Assembly (NCBI RefSeq): GCF_029784135.1
Contig: NC_073746.1
Span: 62,222,097 to 62,286,096 of the forward strand
DNA length: 64,000 nt
Direction: 5' to 3'
DNA from: Toxorhynchites rutilus septentrionalis
Lineage: Eukaryota; Arthropoda; Insecta; Diptera; Culicidae
The notes beneath the pieces were generated by a model, which worked only from the letters and a program-made list of their open reading frames with translations, had not been told where the DNA came from and searched no databases. The position numbers were made by a program, and so were the translations under genes. Each line of letters opens with the position of its first letter. The stretch's first letter is position 1. Below, piece by piece: positions 1 to 11,789 of the stretch.

Positions 1-354
1 ACCGAGAGTGTACCTAAGGCCTTAACCCTTAGAACCTCGACACGCAATGGTCTCAGAGGGTTGAGAAAAGTTTTCTGATTCATTCACTCATAAGAAATAA
101 TTTCCACGGCAATTGAGGCTAGATGGCCACTCACAATGATGTGGTGTTTTTGTTTGCTGTTAGAAATTGATCATTGATCAATCATTTCTTTAAGAAATTG
201 TGTGAATATGATGGGAAAAAATATTTGTACTCAAGAATAAATTCATAAATTTTTATAATGTCTCACCGTCAATCATTTCTTAGTCCTACGTTAACAATGC
301 TATCGTCTCTTGGAGGCCACCCTGCTATTTTTTGAGTGGTTTTATTTAGATTGA

Positions 355-660
355 CCAGTTTGTAAGTTTGTATGTTAGATAGAAACCCACAGTAGGTTCA
401 CAATTTACAATCACTGAATGACACAACTTTCTAACTCCTTCCTGTTGACCGATTGATTTGAAAATACAAGATAGCGGCCGCTACAACATGGCGGACTACA
501 TATTTTCTCAAAACCCCCTCAATAATAGGTAACAAACGTATGAGGCTGACTAGTAAAGCACAGTAGATCATGAAAAAAACAAATCCAAAATGGCCTCATT
601 CACAAAATGGCCAATTACTTTTTTCCATGCGACTCCCGCATATGGGTATCAAATGAAAAA
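355..660 (+). repeat. Dispersed repeat, fragment of the GGCGGCCGC/GGCGGACTACATATT family
   Basis: It shares with 45600-46270 the order TTTGTATG-like stretch, then about 120 bp, then GCGGCCGCTA, then a GGCGGACTACATATTTTCTC block, then a GGGTATCAAATGAAA block. Here it is a single degenerate copy. The class of element is not known to me. Confidence 0.5.
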
Positions 661-2400
661 TCCCCTTCCACTTTTTTTTCTGAATTGTCAGCAAAGAAGC
701 TCAAATCCGACACAATATAGGTCAAATCCAAAGAGACATTCTCAGCTGAGACGAATCTGAAGAAACCAATTTGATTGAGTTTCTGAAAAAACGACTTCTT
801 CGACAAAAATTAACTGTTGGAGACGAATGAATCGAAAGACTTAAAGAATCCGTAAACAAACAAAGAAGAAAACACATACTTCAGAAATGATTCAACAGTC
901 ATCTAGCTAGTAACCAAACGGCAACCAGCAGCATGACTCGAAAATTGCCTTGTTGGTTGCGTGTCCGCTACTAAGCGATCGATCATGAGCTCATAACTCA
1001 GAGCCCTCAATTGACCATCTTTGTGTGTTATTCTAGCTACTACGTCCACTTAACAATTATCATGTGACGATAATCCCAGTCCCTCACCACTCACATTACG
1101 GTCTGCTGCATCGGTAGTTGGTACTATCAATAACACAACAATGGAAGCCTGATATCAACAGTCCCGCTGTGTATGGTCCAATTGAGAACATTCTCACAAT
1201 AGGAATATTATAACGCCGAAAAAGGCGACATGTGTATCGATTAAATAGGAATACTCTTACGCCTAAATGGCTACTGTGTAATATACAACAAATTATCGTG
1301 AAAATATGATATGGTAAAATAAAATAGTTAAATAAACAGATGGGATTAAAAATGCCGATGAAGAATTTAGTTTTAGTTTTCCGAATTAGCAAACCAACCA
1401 GAAGCATACTTAATAGCAAACTTTTATTCTATTCAACAAACGCATTATTCATTGCACAGAATGATTGCACTTGGCTACGCAACCGATCGGTAAACCAGTA
1501 ACTTCTTAAAATCAACTGTCGTGTGAAGTTGACTGATCGCTGTCTAGAGTGACACTAACAGAACACGCATGCCTACCTGCTTCTTTGTTTTTGAAAGGCT
1601 CTAAAAATTGCAGTTCATTCGCCTCTATAGCAGAACATGTCGCAGCCAGGTGCTAAGTTATAACTCCGTTTGATGCAGCGTGACATGTTGCATCATTATC
1701 GCTACATTACTTGCAGCCGTTCAAATGTTAGTTTCGAAGAATGTAATATATTGTAATAGGTGCGTAGAAATATTTCCTTTCGATTGATGCAAATATGTCT
1801 GCGATCTATCGAGAAATGGAGGTGCTTAAATCGCAATATTTCCTTTCTACTCTCTTATTGCCACTAGAACGATTGTTTACGTTTTTGTATTGAAGAGGCT
1901 TCAAAATTTACAGTTCAATCGCCTCTGAGAGAACGAACGCGGCATTTAATTCGTGTATCTCGTGTATGTCCGAGTCTTTCGGAGGACAACGGAAATGGAA
2001 ATGATTGAGGAAATACCATCTTCTATGTGAATGTGACGCAACGACATGAAAGTTGGTGCGCTGTTTTCACGGAGCAAAATTGCACCGTTGTTTGTAAATA
2101 TCTTGCATTCCTTTCATTCTGCTGTGTGTGTATATGTGTGTTATATCAGCATGAGGAATGAATATTGTCCGCTTGTTGGCTGGGTTGAGACAGTGATTTC
2201 AAATCGCGGATAGCATATCTATACCAAATAAGTTGAAAACGGACAGAAACTGTCGGCACAAATGTATGAGAAATTAGCTTCCAAAAGAACACCAGTCTCT
2301 TTGAAATCGACACCTCAAAATTCATTAGAAAAGAAAAAAAATTGTTGCCTAAGTTTATATTTTTTCCTAGAAATTTCACAGATCGAAAATCAGTAGAACG
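661..2400. other. Non-coding AT-rich stretch
   Basis: No gene is visible. The only structure I can name is a pair of related ~46-bp motifs at 1581 and 1881, listed separately. Open frames here are short, lack recognisable domains and look like chance. Confidence 0.5.
1581..1926 (+). repeat. Two copies of a dispersed ~46-bp motif
   Basis: Copies lie at 1581-1626 and 1881-1926, with a third more diverged copy at 37201-37248. The shared pattern is a T-rich stretch, then GAAGAGGCTT-like, then CAGTTCATTCGCCTCT. GAGGC near the start and GCCTC at the end can pair, so each copy could form a hairpin. Family unknown. Confidence 0.45.
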
Positions 2401-3470
2401 GTTCAAATAAATGCTTTTTTTTCATATACCCATTCTGCATAGTCGAAATAAAACACAGAAATAACAATATATCTCAAAAAAGAAAAAAAAAAAGATTTTC
2501 ATGATTTGTTCATATATTATGTTAAAAAAAAAGTATAAGCTTTCAAAAATATATGAATAGTCGAGTCTCTTCGGACTACCTCAAAACTCACATGAAACAA
2601 AAACAAATTGAAGGTTTCGCCTAAAAGTAAATATTTGAAGTGTAGTACAGTATTCTCTTAGAAAGTTCGAAAAAAAATCGAAAAGGGGTTAAAAAGTTAC
2701 CATAAAAAAATATTTTTCGAAAAATGTCGAATTTTCAGATCACCCTAACTCATTGCTTTTCACGCCAAGGGTGAAATACAAAAAATGATCTAAATATTCT
2801 CAAAAAAGGAGGGATATGCAAAGTTTGAGCCAAAATTTTTGTGAAGTTTTTTTTTTCTTGAAATTGCTATTTACTAAATAAAAATAATAACAAAATAGGC
2901 CTATCATTCAATCATGATATTAATGCTTCTTTGAAAATTGGTAAGATGCTTATTGACTATGCCTCAAGAATGAGGTGAAGCATATTGTATTATTTTGGTT
3001 TCTGGTTGTCAATATTGTAAGTAGCAACTAATGAACATATATTAACAGATGTCAATAGATGTACATCTCTAGTGAATGACAATATTTATGGCCAGAATAA
3101 ACCGCGATGGTGGTCACCGTTTTGAAGTGATTCGTTAACCATCTACTTATTCTAATTATTGCACAAAAAATCCTGTAGCGTCTAACGAAAGTTTCGATCT
3201 AGTAGAGTAAGTTGATATACGTCACACCGTTCGTAATAATAACGTGATAAATATCTTTAATTATTTTCAAGTTTTATCCACGTATCAAGTTTGAGGGATA
3301 CAACAGCCGCAAGTTCTGCCTTCTATTAGGATGGTAATGTATTATGAAAACGAATTGCAATCTAAAACATATAATTGCACACTAATGGCTCATGATAATT
3401 CAATCAAGACGATTCACTCCAACATTAATAATACAATTGCAAAAATTTAATCATTCATGGGTTTAACACG
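2401..3470. other. AT-rich non-coding DNA with poly-A/T runs
   Basis: Dominated by A and T homopolymer runs. The stretch around 2640-2860, with TTTTTCGAAAAAT-like and ATCACCCTAA motifs, resembles mosquito miniature-element DNA, but I could not place termini. No gene is supported. Confidence 0.4.
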
Positions 3471-5560
3471 TAAAAGATATGCATTGTACATACAGATTTC
3501 AGAATTCACTTCTTGGATTGGATTGCGATACGCGCGCACATGAATCAACCCTGGATCGCCTATTAGACAATCTTCCAATGCGTCTCACCTTCATTTATTT
3601 TCGACTGCATCAAATTCCGCCCCCGTGAGGAATTGCAGGAGACCCAAACACAATCACGTTCGCGCCATTTTAGACTTATTTATGGTAATCCTTTTGCGGC
3701 GTCTCCCGTCGTAATGTTACTTTCGCCAAAAGCCATCGTGTTGAGCGAGATAAAGTTTTCCCATTCCGAAAGGATTTACGTTTGTCGCAATTTCTCAGCT
3801 GACTGGGGGGAGATTTACGGCCTCAGTCTGACGTTTCCGTTGAGAGTGTTTTTGAATTGATTAAGGAGAAAATTCAGAGTACGAAACGTGAGATGGTAAT
3901 ACTGAAAGAATTCTACCGGGGAAAAAAGCTCAACAAATTTCAGCTTACTGGGTGCTAAACTCAAATAAAAATGAAACATTCGAAGTTCGGTCTCGTCGAG
4001 TTTCTGCTGCGGGCGCTGACACATTAATTTCCACCCGGATCAGCACTTCACAAATTACTCCCCATAGCTCAGTAGCCCTGGTTATCACAAACATCACAAA
4101 CCATCTCCATATGCTCGTCTATTTCCATTGACCCGGAAAAGGGTGCTCAAATTGATGACCCACATTAAGTACAACACCATCTATATGGGAACGAGTAAAC
4201 CAACGCATCTGTTATGTTACGCTTGATGGGAACACAATTTCGTCAAGACAATCGCTTATTCCCAACCATCATCCTCCATCGCTACTATTTTATCACCCAA
4301 ATCACCGGGGCGTTATCGTTCTTATTATTCCCAAATCCTGGCGCTGCGATGTGCTCGCAAAAAAGAAGCACCCGATTTTGGGGGAATGTTTCACACATTA
4401 CTGAAAGGTGTGAAGGTCGGAGAACATCGTACCAGTGGAAATACCGGTCCCAAAACCATTATAGTTGCGGTTTTGTGTAACTCAGGCACATTGTATTATT
4501 ATTGAATTTTCGGGTCGTCATAATAATAACCGTTGCCCAAAACTGTTTCGTACGCCACTGGCACACATTGACCGACGACGGATCATAACTTACATAAGAC
4601 TACATTTTCCATGCCCACGCTAAAAGCCAATAAATTCAATGCTACCGGTTGTCGCTGCCCTTACTTATGCTGGTCGGTTGAAATGTTGAAATCCATTAAA
4701 CTGCATTATATCATCGAGAGCTTTTTCATTCATGCCATTAACATGTTAGACTACTACACGCCACAAAACCACTTCTTGGCTTCGCGGTTTGAAGCAGTCG
4801 GACTCTGACTACCCGCAAAAAGCATAGGATGTAAAATGCAGCATAGAAACAACAGGCAGAGATTATAATTTACACTACCCACAAGGGTTTCACTTCATGA
4901 ATCTGTATGTGTTACTTATTTTTGTTATAGGTTCCAAACAAAAGATAACTTCTGGGTTTTACAATTTCAATCTGCTTCCAAGTTTCACAATTCTAGTTCA
5001 CTTCAATCCGGTTCTGTTTCTTGTTTTCCTCTCAGCCGCAAAGACACACTCTCACCTTAGATTTTCCGCCAGAACTTGCCAAAACAAACGATCGCCCTGG
5101 TCAAACAACGAGCGCACTTTCCGTATTTACTAGCAAAACTTTGAACGACCACTACCCGAGTGACTCGGGGGACGTATTCGTTTTATAGCTTCCACCACCG
5201 CCGCGGGTTTATGCGATTTTTCTCCTGATGCACCAACACAACACCGGTGAGTGATTACTGTTGTTGGTTTTGGTCAGTAGCGCAATGGTTCCAATTGGTA
5301 CGATTGAAACTAAGAGTAAAACTGGCCCGTGCTTGGGATCTAGCTTTGGCTGTGGTGAACTGTGGTAATTCATTTCTATTCACTTTTCTCCTACAGTAAC
5401 CGGCTTATTGATCATTTACAACGGCGTATGTAACATACCCAACTCGGGGAACTGACTACTCCTCCGAACGTTTGTAAGTGTTATTTGTGGAGTATAGTAT
5501 CGGACGTACACGAACATAGAGCGGATCATTACATTTTCAAAGTCAGCCTAATTTAATATT
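3471..5560. other. Low-repeat, more GC-balanced non-coding region
   Basis: This stretch has balanced base composition, few homopolymers and no similarity that I can see to the repeats elsewhere in the window. Open frames of 65-88 codons have no recognisable domain. It may be unique intergenic or intronic DNA and could hold regulatory elements, but nothing specific can be called. Confidence 0.4.
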
Positions 5561-6159
5561 CAGACGATCGCTGGAATATAAGTAATTTTGAAATCTCAAT
5601 TATCAATTGCATGGTGCATATTGGTGTGCATTGTATATCTCGTCTAATTTTGGTTCTCGATACTCCAACAGCAGATTCGTAATAATTTAATGTATTGATT
5701 AGAATTTATTACTATTTGATTTTGATTTTTATCACAATCCGAATTTCAAAATTTATGAGAATGTTGGAGTTGCTATCGATACTGTGTTTTTATTTTTTCG
5801 AAAGAATTTGATCGCTAAAAAAACTAATTCTAATTCCAGGACGATTTTTACATACATATACACTGTAGTCATCGCCGTCTGAATTGGCCACTTTAAGCAC
5901 AATTCTCAATCGATTTTGGGTCTATCTATTAAAATGCATTGGTAAAATCAGTACACAATGGTCCAGGAGATGCATTTAAGTGGAAATTAACATTTGGAGC
6001 TTTAGACAAAAACTGTCTTTGACAAAGTTGTTACTTATGATAGAGCGCTCATTTTCATGTTATCAAAAATAGGGTGACCAAAATTGTCGATGAAATAAAA
6101 AATATAACTTTTATATCTTTATATATAGAGGTAAACATAGTTCGACAATATTGTATTCC
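5561..6159. other. AT-rich non-coding DNA
   Basis: No gene. The part from about 5985 (TAGAGCGCTC, AGGGTGACCAAAATT) looks like the outer flank of the inverted-repeat element that follows and may belong to it. Confidence 0.35.
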
Positions 6160-6697
6160 CAGTTATTTGAGACATCTTTGTAGAACATAGTTTTTTTATC
6201 TCTTGAAATAACCAATATAGCGCCTTTTTTTAAGTTGCGTTAGGGTCACTATGAAAAAAAACGGGTTTTATATTCTAACTTTTATATTTCAAATTCTACA
6301 GTTTGTTCCTCGGAAGATTTTTAGAAGTTCACTCAAAGTTATTGATATTTCTTCCCAAAAACTCTCTCTTCAATTGCTTGTCTGGGGCAAACATAAACAA
6401 AGTTTTTTGGCGGCCTTTGAAAGAACATAGTTCACTCTACATGATGTGTGATTTAGAAAACTATGTTATTTTTCGTGTTTGAGTAAATTAAAATTGAAAT
6501 CATGAGGTTTTGGATAAAAAACCATCAATAACTTTGAGTAGGATTAAGATAATAATAAGTTCTTCATCATCTTGAATATAAAAGTTAGAGCAAAAAAACC
6601 TGCTTTTTCATGGTCACCCTAATGCAATTTAGGAAAAAAGCGCTAAATCGATTATATTAAAAGATAGAAAAAAACTTTGTTCTACAAAGTTATTTAG
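6160..6697. repeat. Long inverted-repeat (foldback) miniature element
   Basis: The left arm (about 6160-6425) and right arm (about 6430-6695) are diverged reverse complements. Paired landmarks are CTTTGTAGAACA/TGTTCTACAAAG, TAGCGCCTTTTTT/AAAAAAGCGCTA, GCGTTAGGGTCACTATGAAA/TTTCATGGTCACCCTAATGC, ACTCAAAGTTATTGAT/ATCAATAACTTTGAGT and the central GAACATAGTTCACTCTACAT. The arms reach almost to the centre, so the transcript could form a hairpin of about 250 bp. There is no coding content. It lies directly against the repeat at 6701. Confidence 0.7.
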
Positions 6698-6700
6698 AAT

Positions 6701-7290
6701 TAGCTGACCCGGCAAACTTCGTCCCCCCAAAATTTGTTTTTAGTAATCAATACCTTCAAACATTCACGTTTTCTTACTGAGCGCAAGTTCATTAGTCCAA
6801 TCGCAGAACTGTACATTGATTGATCTTCCAATCGACCCCGTTGAATTTACCTTTTACTAAAAAATTCCTAGTAGTTCTACCAAAACTCATCATTATAATA
6901 CCAGATTATTTTCAGACACAATTCTCGTTCAAGATTTTTCAACCACTTGCAAATGACATGTTTCTCCGTTACATGGAATAAATGTTTTATACAAAAAATA
7001 TGATAGAATAAAGATAGACTCTTCCTCTCTTCTCCCCTTAGAGAGGGGGGACCATAGAATCGTTTCGTGCCCCCTTAAATCTTCACTTGCCAAATTTGGC
7101 TCCATTTGCTTGATTAGTTTTCGAGTTATGCAGAAATTTGTTTTTCATTTGTATGGCAGACACAACCAATCTTGGATGATTGCAAGATGCGGGAGACTTC
7201 ACTGATTCATTTTTAGAAATTAGTGTAGACACAATTAACATGCCGTCTTCTTTCGTTTCCGTATTGGCATTCAAGGCTAAGAGATCATTT
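6701..7290 (+). repeat. TAGCTGACCCGGCAAACTTCG repeat family, copy 1 (truncated)
   Basis: It begins with TAGCTGACCCGGCAAACTTC exactly as the copy at 15357, and the reverse complement at 56732 begins the same way. It then keeps the TTCTCGTTCAAGATTTTTCA and CTCCGTTACATGGAATAAA blocks and one ~140-bp subunit (CCTTAGAGAGGGG ... TTTCATTTGTATGGCAG, to about 7160). It lacks the further subunits and the 3' end found in copy 2. The transposon class is unknown to me. Confidence 0.6.
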
Positions 7291-7479
7291 TAAGACGAAC
7301 ATAGGCTTTAGAATATTTTTTTCGAAAACTAAGCAGGTAACTTTAACATGAAAAATATAAAGCATAAATGTCTTAGAAATGTGAAAAGAATTGGTAAGAA
7401 GACAAGTGGTACTTACGTATTGAAGCCACTGCAGCGCAATTCTTATTGTGGATTAATTGTGTCATTATGAAATTTATTC

Positions 7480-7790
7480 TGAGGTCAATGACATGGGAGC
7501 GAAGTCCCCTTCTAACGAGGATAAGGAACCGAGGCGGCCCCAAGCCGCCGTGGTGACGCAATCTGAGTCGGCCGCCAACCAACTGTCGGAAGCGGCGGCC
7601 TCTCGCAAGAAAACCTGTGTTCCACCGATTACCTGGTTAGTTGGAAACGTAGGAGATCATCCTTTAATTAGGTCCGACCGAGATTTAGTGTTTGCCCGGT
7701 TAATTTTCGCTTTGAAATATGAGCGTTCATGGCGTTCATGCGTAAATACCGCAAATCTCAAATACGCATTTTCGTAGCACTAAAATAATT
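7480..7790 (+). repeat. GC-rich repeat fragment, possibly a retroelement or retrocopy 5' piece
   Basis: About 130 bp of it (7555-7685) recurs inverted at 12505-12640, with identical landmarks such as CCGACCGAG, GGCGGCCTCTCGC and the bracketing CACCGATT. From an ATG at 7491 it reads an open, hydrophilic Ala/Ser/Lys/Glu-rich frame of about 45 codons ending near ACCTGGTTAGT, which resembles a splice donor. I do not recognise the protein. Two copies in one window make a mobile or retroposed origin likely. Confidence 0.4.
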
Positions 7791-8370
7791 ACAAAATAGT
7801 ACAAACAACAAGGTCACAACAATACAAAAGATAACTGAGTGCCTGTGCGAAAAATAAAATTGCTATCTATTGAATTTCGGCTACGGTGACGCTAATACGT
7901 AAGTACCCTCAGTTCTCTTCAATTTTTATTTTTTAAAAGTTAATCGTTTACATTAATTTATTCTTTAATTTTTTAAAATTCTATAATTCCTTCATTCTTG
8001 AATTCTTTAGTTATTTAATTGATTTTAGAAGAATTTTCTCGGTGACCTTGTCAGGTTTCCAAAGAATAATTTCCCACCGATTGATATCAATGGAACTTTA
8101 TCGGCCTTTTCTGGTTTCCCATGAATAATTGTCTGCCGTCGCGACTGAAGAATAGTTTGCGTTTACATAACCACATCACTTACCTCAATCCTGATTCTTA
8201 CCTTCCTTCTACTAACAACTATTTCTTCCTTTATAATCGCTAGGGAACCACGTTATAGAGGCGACCTTTCTGGACTTCGGGCGGCGAATATCATACTAAC
8301 GTTCCTTCCCTTCCACTGGTGACTGCAAGAACGTGGTCGGCATCGTTATTGACTAACTAAAGTTCGAATC
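7791..8370. other. Non-coding, possible continuation of the repeat at 7480
   Basis: An AT-rich half (7840-8040) is followed by a more GC-balanced half (8100-8370) containing GAACCACGTTATAGAGGCGA. No gene and no internal repeat found. It could be the 3' portion of the preceding element, but I cannot prove it. Confidence 0.25.
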
Positions 8371-8404
8371 ACCGAAACTTGCACAATGAGAGTGGTTTCT
8401 ACTC

Positions 8405-8515
8405 CCAAGCAGTGTTGCCACACGTACAGATTTATCTGAATTGGTATAGATTTTTTCGTTTTGTTTGGTACAGATTTTCGTCAAAATGTACAGATTGGTA
8501 CAGATTTTTTTCCAC
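8405..8515 (+). repeat. GTACAGATTT short-repeat cluster
   Basis: GGTACAGATTT-like units recur five times in about 90 bp (8423, 8441, 8468, 8488, 8497 approximately), after AGTGTTGCCACACG. This looks like a dispersed repeat rather than coding sequence. Confidence 0.45.
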
Positions 8516-9127
8516 GTGTGAAATTTCTTACATGAAAACAAAGCAACATCAAGGTATATGTCGACTTGGAGGCCGCAGTATTGCTTGGTGCTGCTGATCA
8601 TATAAGCATTTACAATGCAATAATTGATCAGTGGCCATTTTCGAGTGAATCATCTTTACGTGAAGTTCCTTCATAAAATTCCCAAGTCATTTCCGAGGCG
8701 TTTATTTTTCCTATGTCTCCAATATACAATGCAGCTCTGATCTCGGTTTGAAATTTTTGAGTTGCTTTTATTCTTCTCTCTAATGCCATAATTTTCATAT
8801 ATCTTCAAAACATTCCGCACCACTGTTTCTCCTCCATTATTTTTTTAGACTTCCGGTTAGTCTACACAATATCATTCAGCTCGAGAATCTCCATTCCGTT
8901 TCATCAAAAAAACTTTGTTTCGGCATCGTGCTTGAACTACGTCAACAACCCTGCACCACCCTGCTGGGTCAAAACGTTCATGACATAAGGTGATTTGTTA
9001 TTGAGATTTCGCCAGTGACATTGTCGCACTACAAAATAGACTCTAATGGTAATGAAAGCGTTGCCATAAAGATCCATGTTGGGATAGAAATACAACACCA
9101 TTAATTAATCTTAGCGTGATTGGGTCG
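8516..9127. other. Non-coding stretch
   Basis: No gene, RNA or repeat structure could be supported here. Confidence 0.35.
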
Positions 9128-9406
9128 TCTAGTGAATATTCTGAAAAAGGAATGTGCGCTTATAACAATTTCGCTCACTGTATATCCTAAAATGCCGGGA
9201 GTTCGGGTTCGATTCCCGTTCTGAGCGGGGGAATTTTTCGCCAAAGAAATTTCCTCCGACTTGCATTGTGATCGCACGTATTCTAGAACTTGCCGCTCTG
9301 AATGCATACAAGACGTATCATTTGGCATAAGAATCTCAACTAAATACTAATAAAAATGACGCATGTAATACTCTAGGAACGTTAGTGTCATTTAAGAAGA
9401 AGAAGA
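9128..9406 (+). repeat. tRNA-derived SINE-like retroposon
   Basis: A good RNA polymerase III B-box (GGTTCGATTCC, 9206-9216) is followed by a 190-bp unique body (GAAATTTCCTCCGACTTGCA, GAATCTCAACTAAATACTAA) and a simple 3' tail of AAGAAGAAGAAG ending at 9406. This is the usual layout of insect tRNA-related SINEs. The A-box portion upstream is not clear, so the 5' end is uncertain and the copy may be truncated or decayed. Confidence 0.55.
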
Positions 9407-9672
9407 ATATATTTGCATAGAGAACGTTGAACTTGCTTTATGCAAGCTAAATGCGTAAAATGCTCAAATTGAGCGTTTATAAGGTAGTATGCTATGAAGG
9501 TGGAATATAGAGCACCTAAAATGCTATAGTAACTGCTTTTAATAAGCATTACTCACGTTTATTAGAATCGTCAAGTTATTTTACTTCTGTTTAATGAAAA
9601 ACTGACCATCGATCCAATCGGCGTTCAACAGAAAATAGAAAAAAATCATATACTTTGCATAACACATGACCC
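9407..9672. other. Short non-coding spacer
   Basis: Nothing identifiable. Confidence 0.3.
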
Positions 9673-9676
9673 TTAA

Positions 9677-9908
9677 CACATTGACTGCCACGTCAGTCAG
9701 CGGTGACTGGCACCGAGTTTTCGTTCAGGCTGCATCAGTCAGCGATGACTGACAGTATAACATATGATAATAAAGGTAACTAATACAAGCATATAAGCTT
9801 CTAAGCATTCCCTTTCGAACAAAAATACCTTCCACTACGGAATAAATGATGGCCCTAATACGTTTAAAATTTTAATTGAGTCGTTATGAAACCGTGACAC
9901 TCAACGTG
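9677..9908. mobile_element. TTAA-flanked miniature element (piggyBac-like MITE), 232 bp
   Basis: TTAA at 9673-9676 precedes CACATTGACTGCCACG, and the right end reads CGTGACACTCAACGTG followed by TTGA (9909-9912), a one-base variant of TTAA. The ends are inverted repeats of about 16 bp. Inside are near-direct repeats of CAGTCAGCGGTGACTG and CAGTCAGCGATGACTG. TTAA target duplication is typical of piggyBac; the assignment is by inference. No coding capacity. Confidence 0.55.
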
Positions 9909-10046
9909 TTGATGAATTGAATTCGAGAATTCGTGAATTCGAGAATTAGAGAATACGCATATTCCAGTGCAAATCGAAAGAAATTTCACTACCAAAAAAC
10001 CCCAACCTGAATGGGAAATGAACCCGAAGCCTCGACATACTATGTA

Positions 10047-11376
10047 CCGTTTTGTCTCATATTCCGAACAGTCTCAAATTCCGAACACATCATTTTTAAA
10101 TGTAAATTTACTGAACTTCTTTATTATAAATAATTGAATAATGAAAACCCTGACATTCTTTGAGGTATATATATATCATTTTAAAATCATTTACAGGTAT
10201 CGATACAGGATATAATTTATAATAATGAGTATTTGTAAAAAAGTGACAGTCAAAACCAATGATAAAACGTTTGCGTTAGCAAATTCTGTAAAAAAAACAA
10301 GAATCATTAATTTTTAAGTTTTTGTTGTTTTTTCAACTATTTTGTTTACTGTTTTCATGTTAAATACTAGAAATGGTAAGAATCTACAATAAATGAATGA
10401 AGAAAATAATATTTTATTCAGAAATCATCCCTAAAATCAGTATTGAATTAGTATTCGTGATTCAAATTCCGAACACTTCATTTGTAAATCTAATTTTACT
10501 AAACTTTTATGTTATAATTAAGTGAATAATGAAAACCCTGACAGTCTTTGGAGTATAGGCTTCATTTTGACATCATTTGAAGGTATCGATACAGTCTATA
10601 ATTTATAATATTAAACATTTGCAAAAATTGGCAGTCGAAACCAATGATGATTTGTTTGCGTTAGTAAATTCCGTAAAAAACAAGCATCGTGAATTTTTCA
10701 GTTTTGGCAGTTGTTTCAACTATTTTGTTTGCTGTCTTCATGTTAAGTGCTAGAAAAGATGAGAATCTAGAAATTTTTTATTTAAATGAGCATTTAAGTA
10801 GTGTTCGGAATTTGAATCAAGTATCGACGCACGACGAATTTGTGACAAACGTGTAATGTAAAATGTAATGTAAAAAAACCTCAACTTTCAAGAAAAATAT
10901 GAAAAATATAGCGATCTTGGTCCTAAAACCATGTTAACTATAAAAAACAAATACAATCAATAATTTCAAAAATAAAATCCAAATATTTTGCGAGTGTAAC
11001 ATTTTTCCAAAAAAGACTAGCTAATTGATTTTAATTTAATATATTGAGCATATGAATCGGTCTAGTAGTTCAAAAGTTATGATTTTCAAATAAAATTGCC
11101 TTTTCGCTGTTCGGAATTTGAGACAAAAGTGTTCGGAATATGAGTCAGTGAAAAAAATGTTGTTCGGAATTTGAAACAAATGTGATTAAACATATTTTTT
11201 TTAGTTTTCCACTATTAATATGTATTTGTAGATTAATTTTCTTGTAGTCAAATGAAAAAACAGGCTCTATTGTATCCAAAAATCATATTAATTTCGCGAA
11301 AAAGTTCCATTTTAAGTAATGAAACACCGTTTAATGGCCATCAAAGCTACAGTGTTCGGCATTTGAGAAAAAACGG
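10047..11376. mobile_element. Non-autonomous TIR element with internal duplication, 1.33 kb
   Basis: The left end CCGTTTTGTCTCATATTCCG and the right end (reverse complement CCGTTTTTTCTCAAATGCCG) are inverted repeats flanked by TA. The left half contains two diverged direct copies of a ~370-bp block (about 10065-10410 and 10450-10790), sharing GAAAACCCTGACA, AGGTATCGATACAG and TCAACTATTTTGTTT. TTCCGAACA motifs point rightward in the left half and appear as TGTTCGGAA in the right half (10801, 11108, 11130, 11161, 11352). There is no transposase. The TIR resembles that of 60108-61280. Confidence 0.65.
10872..10995 (+). repeat. Dispersed ~120-bp repeat, copy 1
   Basis: AACCTCAACTTTCAAGAAAA, ATATAGCG, AAACCATG and AATCAATAATT recur in the same order at 38755-38866 and 53835-53960. 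This copy lies inside the TIR element at 10047-11376. Class unknown. Confidence 0.55.
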
Positions 11377-11785
11377 TATGACGCTAACCACTCTAACCAC
11401 TAATGACACGTTTACATCAGGGAGATCTATAGCTATACATGAATTTATTCACGCGATAATAGATGTAAACGTGACGGCTTGCCCGTGTAAAAACAAAAAA
11501 AAAATGAAATAGCTCGAATGTAATTTACTATACCGATTCGCCCTCGCTTCTGAACCAAATGGTCGTTTCTGCAGTAGTTTTTTTATTTCAATGGTCTTCT
11601 TCAATATTGTGTTTATCTCATTAAAATAAAACCACAAAGTTGCACGAGAATTAGTCCTTTGGCTGAAAAGTGTTTCAGTTAGAATTTAATCGCTTATTTT
11701 CATTCACTGCAGCGCCCCTAGTTTTCACATTGAGAAACTATTGACAGCGTTCTGAACCGGATGATTTGCTTATTCAGTAGTGAAT
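11377..11785. other. Short non-coding spacer
   Basis: No gene. Possibly the untranslated 5' part of the decayed transposase unit that follows. Confidence 0.3.
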
Positions 11786-11789
11786 AGAA

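Noticed and set aside
9190..9260. Possible tRNA gene because of the B-box
   Set aside because: No A-box, no anticodon arm and no cloverleaf could be drawn; SINE-like body and tail fit better.
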